Assembly: GCF_964253085.1 (NCBI RefSeq)
Contig: NZ_CAXUQH020000001.1
Location: forward strand, 558,001 to 622,000
Reading direction: 5' to 3'
DNA length: 64,000 nt
Origin: Paenibacillus_E sp964253085
GTDB taxonomy: Bacteria; Bacillota; Bacilli; Paenibacillales; NBRC-103111
Made by a program: the position numbers and the translations under genes. Positions within the stretch are counted from its first letter, which is position 1; every line of letters starts with the position of its first letter. Under the pieces are notes generated by a model. That model saw only the letters and a list, made by a program, of their open reading frames with translations, did not search any database and was not told the DNA's origin. Shown here in pieces: positions 58,128-64,000 of the stretch.

Positions 58128-60434
58128 ATGAGTAATGAAATTAGTGTGAAAGAGGCATGTATTAGATATGGGCTTTCAAAGTATTCAATCTTAAAGCTCA
58201 TTAAAGAAAATAAAATTCCTAGTGCAGTGAAGAATAAATCATCATTAGTATTTTCTGAAGAAGAATTGGTAAAAGCAGCAGGATTGAATTATATCAGCAT
58301 GGAAGAGGCGGCGACTACGTTAGGCATGCCGACAAGACAAGTGTACTATTTGGTAAGGAATAAAGAAATTATTGGTATGAAAGGCACCGCGGGAAAGACC
58401 TTGATTTCGAGAGAAGATCTTAATAGATATAAAATCTTATTAAAAAGACTCGAAACAATGTTGACCAATGCAGATATGGCAAAGAGGCTTGGTACAAGTG
58501 TTAGATATATTAATCAATTAATTGTGAAAAATAAGATTGTCCCTGATATTAAACATCAAAAAAAATGGTATACAACTGAGGAAGAGTATGAGCGATATCA
58601 AAGTACTATTTTAGATCGGGATAGGTACTTAACAATAGAAGAAACGGGGAGCCGACTATCGAGTACATCTAATCAAATTAAAAGTCTCATTAAAAATGGA
58701 TCTCTTGAACATGTGATATATAAGACTCTATATTACATACCTATAGAATCCATTGAAGACTATGAGAATTTTCGGATTTTGACTAGGCCACAAGATATTT
58801 TTTTATATAAATATAAAAAAATGGCGATCCCTATATATTTGCAAAAATCTTTTTTTATGTTTGAGGAATATGCCATTATCAATTTTAATTCTCGTAAACA
58901 ATCATATGAAAAAATGAAAGTTTTTATTTTTAAATATTTGAAGATAGCTGAATTGTTCCTTTTGCCATTAACCAAGGAACTTATTCATCATACTGATAAA
59001 GAAGTTGAACTTATATTAAAAAATAAACTTTTATTGTCATCAGATATAGAAGTTATTGCGCATTTTCTTACGTATTGTCAAGGTAGCGAAAATTGTTTGT
59101 TTAAAAACACATACACTATAGTGAAAACGAAAACCAGTGAGCAAGAAATTTATTCCCCTAAGGAATTCTATTCGTTTTATCTATATGTAAAAGATGATAT
59201 TGAGCAACATATTCAGGCAGCGATTGAGAAAAGAAAATATTGTGTCACGTGGGTTTATATAATAATGCATTTAATAGACGCATGGAGACATACTGATATT
59301 CTTACAAAGCTGCCACATATTCCAATAGAAGTCATTGGAATGCACAGTTTTGACGATTTTAGTCCATTATCTGAGGAACAGGCGCAGATTTTAATTAATC
59401 ATGTATTTAATAGAATTGAAAAAATGACAATATCTAAAACAGGAGCATTGGGGCACTTCCTTGTTCACGGTGATATGATAGTGCCAACTGCAACAGCATT
59501 AGCTATAGCAGAGATGCATCGACGTAAAAATAACGATAATACATTGCTTCGATTGTACGATACTTCCAATGGGACAAAAGTGGACAGAGATATGCATCTT
59601 CGTCTTTTTTTTGGAGAGCGAGAAGATTTATTGAGCTTTAAGAGCAGGAAAATGAACAAAAGTTTGCTGACCTACTTTTTTTATAGTGTAGTTGAAGGAA
59701 AAAAACACTCAGATATTGCATACGAACTCTCCCAGAGACTACGCGGACATACAGAAATAGATTCGACGAAAACTTACATAGAATCTACAAATAATGATGG
59801 AAGTATAAATAGAGTAAGCTTAAATCTTGTTAATAGAGGTCATTTTGGCTGGTTATATAATTTTATTATTCAAACATATCTAGATCCCACTAACAATCAA
59901 AGTTTAGAAGAGAGAACTCAGTCAATAGTGGCATTAAAAGGTGACTTTACCCCAATACAACTCGAAAATATATCGAATTTCATGGTGAAGAGACAACAAG
60001 AGAAAGAATCATTGGCGTTAAGGATTGCAAATTTGCCAATGGAAGAATTGGAGCGATTATTGTATAAGATCAGTCGAGGAGAGATGCCGGCAAAGATGCC
60101 ACATTCTCAGTGTGTCATTCATCCTCAATGTAGTCAACCAAAGGCAGCTTCCTGTCTTTCTTGTGAAAATATTATTCCTAAAAATTATTTACTTTTCTCC
60201 ATTAAGGAGGAAATATGGAAATTGGTAAGTTCTATTAGAAACACTAAATACAATGGGGTAATTGTTAGGGACTATAATATTTTAATATTAGTTCTAGAGC
60301 TTCTTAAACAGGCTGTGCAACAATTTGGCAAAGAATATGTGGGGACGTTTATTGATTTAAGACAATTAAAACGAGAACTGTTTACAGTCGATGAAAGATT
60401 CAAAGCTATGGGGGAATTAAAGAGTGACAAATAA
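58128..60434 (+). CDS. Large tyrosine-recombinase-like protein with four N-terminal HTH repeats
   Basis: A 768-residue protein. Residues about 4-50, 53-105, 108-155 and 163-210 each look like a MerR/excisionase-type helix-turn-helix (ISVKEACIRYGLSKYSILKLI, ISMEEAATTLGMPTRQVYYLV, LTNADMAKRLGTSVRYINQLI, LTIEETGSRLSSTSNQIKSLI). The C-terminal half has recombinase features: Arg I in LIDAWRHTDILTKLP and LRGHTEIDSTKTYIES with the nucleophile Tyr. The box II HxxR is not clear (MNKSLLTYFF), so activity may be partial. A Cys cluster (CVIHPQC..CLSC) follows. AGGAG precedes the ATG by six nt. Confidence 0.75.
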   Translation: MSNEISVKEACIRYGLSKYSILKLIKENKIPSAVKNKSSLVFSEEELVKAAGLNYISMEEAATTLGMPTRQVYYLVRNKEIIGMKGTAGKTLISREDLNRYKILLKRLETMLTNADMAKRLGTSVRYINQLIVKNKIVPDIKHQKKWYTTEEEYERYQSTILDRDRYLTIEETGSRLSSTSNQIKSLIKNGSLEHVIYKTLYYIPIESIEDYENFRILTRPQDIFLYKYKKMAIPIYLQKSFFMFEEYAIINFNSRKQSYEKMKVFIFKYLKIAELFLLPLTKELIHHTDKEVELILKNKLLLSSDIEVIAHFLTYCQGSENCLFKNTYTIVKTKTSEQEIYSPKEFYSFYLYVKDDIEQHIQAAIEKRKYCVTWVYIIMHLIDAWRHTDILTKLPHIPIEVIGMHSFDDFSPLSEEQAQILINHVFNRIEKMTISKTGALGHFLVHGDMIVPTATALAIAEMHRRKNNDNTLLRLYDTSNGTKVDRDMHLRLFFGEREDLLSFKSRKMNKSLLTYFFYSVVEGKKHSDIAYELSQRLRGHTEIDSTKTYIESTNNDGSINRVSLNLVNRGHFGWLYNFIIQTYLDPTNNQSLEERTQSIVALKGDFTPIQLENISNFMVKRQQEKESLALRIANLPMEELERLLYKISRGEMPAKMPHSQCVIHPQCSQPKAASCLSCENIIPKNYLLFSIKEEIWKLVSSIRNTKYNGVIVRDYNILILVLELLKQAVQQFGKEYVGTFIDLRQLKRELFTVDERFKAMGELKSDK

Positions 60435-62070
60435 AGATGCACTGGTCAGTAGGGAGACCTTGCGACACCTCTCCGATCATTATAGTTTAGAAGCAGTTAA
60501 AAAGGTTGTTTTTAGCGAAATGAGGATTGATACATACAAAAATATATTTCAAGGCCTGCTGCAAAAAAAGATCATTGTTGATTGTAGTTTTGAAGAGTGT
60601 CGCTGGATTTTAAATGTGACTGATTCCGGAAATAGAGCTATTATTAATTTTGATTTAGAAGTCTATGAAAAAATAAACTTATCGCTTAAATGTTATGCCC
60701 TTCAAAAAATCACTAACAACATTAACATTATAAACATACAAACCAACATCAATTACTTGAAATTAGCAATAATACAGTCTTTTGGGTTTAGCAAAGATAA
60801 AGCCAATGTGCTAGAGGAATATATTTCTGAACTTGGACACAGAAAACGGGCTAAAATGTGTTATGCCATTATAGAGTTCTTAAAGTTTTACCCACTTAAT
60901 GAAAGTGAGATTTATACAGAGATAGCTACTCAATTTGCTAATTCCAAAAGTAACACTCGTGATTTACCGCCGTTTCACGATGTACTGATGTTTGACGAAC
61001 TGATTATGCGGTATTTTTCAGAGTGCACGCTAGAGGATAGTGTTAAGTTCTCACTTGTTTATTTTTGGTGGAATCTAACGAAGATAATTCCAATGAGGCC
61101 TGTTGAGTTTTATGGCTTAACCAGGGATTGTATTAGGCATGAAGAGGACACCTACTGGTTAGTCCTTCCAAGGGCTAAACAATCACCTCGCAAAAGCGAA
61201 GAGATTGCAGTGACGGATACATTACAAATCAATTATGAGTTGTATGAGATAATAAGAAAATATCGTGATTTGAGCGAGTCCTATATGAATGTGGGTAATC
61301 CCAATCTTTTATTATCATATGACATATATAGAAGCTTTTGCGATTTTACTACTTCCAAACTTACCAAGAAAAGAGCAATTGATAGCATACGATTTCATAA
61401 GACCATTCGAAAATTTTATTTGGAAGTTATTAAAGGTCGATATGGTTATGAGGTAAGTGATCAATTAACGGCGGGTGATAATAGGCATTTCGCTTTTTGT
61501 AATATGATGCTTCAGGGGTTTAACATGTTAAGTATCGCCCGAATGGGGGGACACAAAACACTTTCTGTACAGATGCACTATCACGCTCATTTAGATCATT
61601 TCGCAGAATCTGCTGTTCAAATATTAGCTCAATCCTACTATAAGAGCAAAAAGTCATTTGCGAAACTCTCTTTGGACAAAGAAATCATTATCAGATCAAA
61701 GGTCTTTAATAAGTCTGATTATAAGCAGTTATATGAAGTGGATTTTGGTTATTGTACGGACCATCCTTCTCGGTGTAAAGTTGGTGATTGCCGTCTTTGT
61801 GAACATTATTTATTTTCCACTGAAAATAAGCAAGAAGGTTATTTATGGTTAAAGGACTTTTCGGAAGTGTTATCGAGGAGGGTACGTGAACAAGTTCAAT
61901 TCATGATTTCGATCAGCAGTCAAATGGAATACAGCTTGAAAACCTTAGAATACCCTATTCACAAACAAGAGCAACTTTCAGGAAGCGCAAATGAGTTAAG
62001 GAGACTTATGGATCAGAAAGCAATGGTAGATTCTATATTATTGGGGGAATTTGAGAATGAGTCAAAATAG
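60424..62070 (+). CDS. Tyrosine recombinase with C-terminal zinc-binding motif (TnpB-like)
   Basis: A 548-residue protein, starting with GTG 11 bp before the end of the preceding gene. Catalytic-domain signatures are Arg I in PMRPVEFYGLTRDCI, the RFHKTIRKF and NRHFAFCNMML segments (box II region), and box III with the tyrosine in MGGHKTLSVQMHYHAH. After the catalytic domain is a probable zinc knuckle, C-x7-C-x4-C-x2-C (GYCTDHPSRCKVGDCRLCEHY), as in the second recombinase of Tn554-type elements. A helical tail of about 60 residues ends the protein. Probably acts with the other two recombinases. Confidence 0.82.
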   Translation: MTNKDALVSRETLRHLSDHYSLEAVKKVVFSEMRIDTYKNIFQGLLQKKIIVDCSFEECRWILNVTDSGNRAIINFDLEVYEKINLSLKCYALQKITNNINIINIQTNINYLKLAIIQSFGFSKDKANVLEEYISELGHRKRAKMCYAIIEFLKFYPLNESEIYTEIATQFANSKSNTRDLPPFHDVLMFDELIMRYFSECTLEDSVKFSLVYFWWNLTKIIPMRPVEFYGLTRDCIRHEEDTYWLVLPRAKQSPRKSEEIAVTDTLQINYELYEIIRKYRDLSESYMNVGNPNLLLSYDIYRSFCDFTTSKLTKKRAIDSIRFHKTIRKFYLEVIKGRYGYEVSDQLTAGDNRHFAFCNMMLQGFNMLSIARMGGHKTLSVQMHYHAHLDHFAESAVQILAQSYYKSKKSFAKLSLDKEIIIRSKVFNKSDYKQLYEVDFGYCTDHPSRCKVGDCRLCEHYLFSTENKQEGYLWLKDFSEVLSRRVREQVQFMISISSQMEYSLKTLEYPIHKQEQLSGSANELRRLMDQKAMVDSILLGEFENESK

Positions 62071-62668
62071 AGGTAGACCTATAAAATACTCAGATAATGA
62101 TCTTAAAGATATACTAGTAAAATATGCAACCAAGCATCAAGGAAGGAAGGTCAATCCCTCACAGTTGGAAAAAGATACGGGGATTAAACGACATGTTTGG
62201 CTAAGAAGAATGCAATCTGTACTGAATGAATTAAATGAACCCATTAAAGTAACTGGCTCTGGTAAGAATACATTACCAATGCCTAATATAGTTGAATTGG
62301 TTGAAAAAAATTGGAATAATAAGACGGCTATGATTCGGGATTTACAACATTTTCAGGAAACTTTAGATTCTTTGTACGAGCAAGCAAAACAATATTTCGA
62401 GCTCAACCAGAAAGTTGAGCACTTAACGAAAGAGATTTTAGACCAGCAAAGGAAGAATAAGGAGCTGAAGAAAGAATCAAAATACTATAAGGATCTATAT
62501 TATAAAACTGCAGTGAAAAGTACTTATAATGCCTTCCAAGAAGAAGAGGGCTTAAATAATGTAATCTCTATAAATAAAAATAAGAATAAAAGTCTTAGTA
62601 CAGACCTCGCAACTCATTTTGCTGAGTTATTTGACGATGAGGACCAAGAAGAGGAGGACACTATTTAA
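62057..62668 (+). CDS. Small HTH/coiled-coil protein (TnpC-like)
   Basis: A 203-residue basic protein. The first 70 residues (GRPIKYSDNDLKDILVKYA, NPSQLEKDTGIKRHVWLRRM) look like a helix-turn-helix; residues about 95-160 form a long coiled coil (LNQKVEHLTKEILDQQRKNKELKKE). The C-terminus is acidic (LFDDEDQEEEDTI). Position and layout match the third gene (tnpC) of Tn554-like transposons, which helps orientation and efficiency of integration. It overlaps the preceding gene by 14 bp and shares one base with the start of the following bcp. Confidence 0.75.
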   Translation: MSQNRGRPIKYSDNDLKDILVKYATKHQGRKVNPSQLEKDTGIKRHVWLRRMQSVLNELNEPIKVTGSGKNTLPMPNIVELVEKNWNNKTAMIRDLQHFQETLDSLYEQAKQYFELNQKVEHLTKEILDQQRKNKELKKESKYYKDLYYKTAVKSTYNAFQEEEGLNNVISINKNKNKSLSTDLATHFAELFDDEDQEEEDTI

Positions 62669-63153
62669 TGGCCACTGTAGTGGGGGAGTTTGCACCTGAT
62701 TTCAGTCTAGCTGACAGTTATGGAATGAAAGTAAGGCTTACTGATTATATAGGCAAAAATGTCGTTCTTTATTTTTACCCAAAAGACCTTACACCAGCTT
62801 GTACAACTCAAGCGTGCGATTTTCGTGATCGACACGAAGAGTTTACAGACTTAAATACAGTTATTATTGGAATAAGCACAGATCCAGTAAAAAGACATGC
62901 AAAATTTAAAGAAAAATACAGCATTCCTTTCATTCTTTTATCGGACGAAGATCATTCTGTGTCCGAACTATATGGCGTTTGGAAACAAAAAAGTATGTAT
63001 GGCAAACAATTTATGGGTATTGAACGATCGAGTTTTTTAATTGATAAGGAAGGTAAACTAATTAAAGAATGGCGTAAGGTTAAAGTTGCTAACCATATAT
63101 CTAATGTTCTGACATATATTCTAACTACACATTCAAATTCAAACTATTCTTAA
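62668..63153 (+). CDS. bcp: Complete bcp-type peroxiredoxin carried by the element
   Basis: Thiol peroxidase of 161 residues reducing hydroperoxides. All parts are present: FAPDFSLADSYG, LYFYPKDLTPAC (peroxidatic C45), CDFRD (resolving C50), GISTDPVKRHAKF, DEDHSVSELYGVW, MGIERSSFLIDKEG and a full C-terminus. It differs clearly from the host fragment at 56.4 kb in sequence and in its AT-rich codon use, so it is not the displaced host 3' half. Its ATG overlaps the TAA of the tnpC-like gene (TAATG) behind GAGGAGG, tying its expression to the recombinase operon. Confidence 0.9.
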   Translation: MATVVGEFAPDFSLADSYGMKVRLTDYIGKNVVLYFYPKDLTPACTTQACDFRDRHEEFTDLNTVIIGISTDPVKRHAKFKEKYSIPFILLSDEDHSVSELYGVWKQKSMYGKQFMGIERSSFLIDKEGKLIKEWRKVKVANHISNVLTYILTTHSNSNYS

Positions 63154-63307
63154 TGTAATCCTATCTCTGTGCAAAGTTTCGCTTTTTTTAAGTCTTGTTG
63201 AACAATTCTCCTTATAACCTAATGAAGCAATTGCCTCTGGTAATTTCTCGCACACAAGCTCCTCAAATGATTAGCGTGAGAATATAAATAAGATGAATAT
63301 TCATGAC

Positions 63308-63643
63308 TTATTTAAACAACAAAATATCCTTAATAATTCTGTAAATAGTTTTCAACTCATCTATTTTTAGATTAACCAAGAGTAGATCTATTTTATTAAG
63401 GATTTCACTTTTTTCTTTATTTGTTTTTTCTTCCACTACCTCAAATAATTGATGGGGATATATATTCAAGACTTCCGATATTTTTTGTATCGTTTCAAGC
63501 GTTATATTTATTTCTCCTCGTTCTATTTTACCTAAATAGGATTGATCAATGTTTAGGAGAGCCCCAAGTTCCTCCTGAGATAATTTTGCAGCTTTTCTGT
63601 AGAATCTAACTTTTTTTCCAACAATAGCAAAGAACTTCGACAT
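63308..63643 (-). CDS. XRE family transcriptional regulator
   Basis: A 111-residue protein with an N-terminal Cro/CI-type helix-turn-helix (KVRFYRKAAKLSQEELGALLNIDQSYLGKIERGEI, about residues 10-65) and a helical C-terminus suited to dimerisation. It is divergent from the DGQHR-domain gene and probably represses it through the operators between them. It could equally be the immunity/control gene of a restriction-like module. The 155-bp gap to bcp holds no gene I can support. Codon use is AT-rich like the rest of the element. Confidence 0.88.
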   Translation of the reverse strand: MSKFFAIVGKKVRFYRKAAKLSQEELGALLNIDQSYLGKIERGEINITLETIQKISEVLNIYPHQLFEVVEEKTNKEKSEILNKIDLLLVNLKIDELKTIYRIIKDILLFK

Positions 63644-63723
63644 ATACTCACCTCTCTATTAACAGAGTAGGTAAGTCTATAGAAAGTATGAAGTATAATA
63701 TACTACTTAATTCCATTTGAAAA

Positions 63724-63762
63724 TAGGTGTTATATAACCTAAAATAGGGATATACTAACCTA
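63724..63762. promoter_or_regulatory. Two tandem operators for the XRE regulator
   Basis: TAGGTGTTATATAACCTA (63724-63741) and TAGGGATATACTAACCTA (63745-63762) are 18-bp sites of identical geometry, TAGGK-N8-ACCTA. Their starts are 21 bp apart, two helical turns. They end just before the ribosome-binding site AAGGAG of the plus-strand gene. Confidence 0.65.
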
Positions 63763-63778
63763 TAAGGAGAATAACACC

Positions 63779-64000
63779 ATGAGCAATTTGACAAGACATC
63801 ACGTTATAGAAAACGTAATTCAATATAAAATGCGAGGGAAAGTTGCTTACCTGGGTAACTTATCTACGACATCTGCGTTACAACTCACTTATGTGAAGCC
63901 ATATGATCATCCTTCAGGCAAAGGATATCAACGTCCTGTTGATATTAAAAGATGTAATGATTTTGCGATGTATCTTTCAAAAGGAGACAATGCCTTATTT
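63779..64000 (+). CDS. DGQHR/DndB-like protein (3' end cut by window edge)
   Basis: Only the first 74 codons are visible. The frame starts with ATG after AAGGAG and reads through GKVAYLGNLSTTSALQLTYV and GYQRPVDIKRCNDFAMYLSK. The phrase G-Y-Q-R-P followed by an R/K-x-x-x-F-A-x-Y-L helix is the recognisable start of the DGQHR domain family, which includes DndB of DNA phosphorothioation systems and proteins of other defence islands. Function is inferred from this short match only. It is divergent from the XRE gene and probably the first gene of a longer operon. Confidence 0.6.
   Translation, partial: MSNLTRHHVIENVIQYKMRGKVAYLGNLSTTSALQLTYVKPYDHPSGKGYQRPVDIKRCNDFAMYLSKGDNALF

Larger units (their letters stand above)
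56662..64000. mobile_element. Tyrosine-recombinase element integrated in bcp (right end outside window)
   Basis: The element begins where the host bcp frame breaks and continues past the window. Base composition drops sharply to AT-rich DNA. It encodes, in one overlapping operon, three tyrosine-recombinase-like proteins, a small HTH/coiled-coil protein and a complete replacement bcp, then an XRE repressor and a divergent DGQHR/DndB-like gene. The recombinase set recalls the TnpA-TnpB-TnpC layout of Tn554-type transposons, with one extra recombinase. The right junction, the other half of the host bcp and any direct repeat of the insertion core are not visible. Confidence 0.75.

Noticed and set aside
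63154..63307. Remnant of a minus-strand gene (frame containing VIRRIVQQDLKKAKLC)
   Set aside because: Only about 22 codons before an upstream stop, no family recognised and no consistent continuation in another frame.

Overview
The window looks like the chromosome of an endospore-forming Gram-positive bacterium, most likely Paenibacillus or a close relative. The evidence is a tricistronic ger spore-germination operon, a SleB-type cortex hydrolase, a YheC/YheD-type ATP-grasp protein, LytS/YesN-style two-component genes, CcpA cre sites and strong AGGAGG ribosome-binding sites. No rRNA or tRNA gene was seen. The assignment rests on gene content only.

Left part (1-28 kb): a gerA-gerB-gerC operon on the minus strand, running off the left edge. 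Then comes a plus-strand housekeeping run: acetyltransferase, DUF402 protein, signal peptidase I, queG, ogt, an HD-GYP protein, a YneF-like protein, folE and a dGTPase-like gene. It is followed by an alpha/beta hydrolase, an IclR regulator, a cation-diffusion transporter, a membrane/SRPBCC protein, sleB, aconitase, an amidase-domain protein, ddl, uvsE, fabI, an inositol-monophosphatase-family gene, and a KDG kinase plus KDPG aldolase pair. Middle part (28-49 kb): a glyoxalase-DinB fusion, then a sugar-uptake and sensing module made of a three-gene monosaccharide ABC importer followed by a membrane-anchored binding protein, a LytS/YesM-like kinase and a YesN/AraC regulator. Next are gltB with an elaborate leader, hemL, an LCP cell-wall ligase and an ABC-2 exporter.

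Right part (49-56 kb): a three-gene set with SbnA and SbnB homologues (L-2,3-diaminopropionate synthesis) behind an adenylate-forming enzyme, divergent from the YheC/D gene. Then 1.3 kb of non-coding DNA holds four 25-bp palindromic repeats, hexanucleotide arrays, a dense DnaA-box cluster and a family of 23-nt hairpins also found at 11.3 kb. Next is an FAD oxidoreductase with an ECF41-type promoter, followed by the ECF41 sigma gene itself.

From about 56.66 kb to the right edge the DNA is AT-rich and appears to be an integrated element that has cut a bcp (peroxiredoxin) gene after codon 75. It carries three different tyrosine-recombinase-like proteins and a small HTH/coiled-coil protein in one overlapping operon. 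The last gene of that operon is a complete, divergent bcp that would replace the broken one. Beyond it lie an XRE repressor and, divergently, the start of a DGQHR/DndB-like gene behind two tandem operators, which suggests defence-type cargo continuing outside the window. This element and the DnaA-box cluster are the two most interesting parts of the window.
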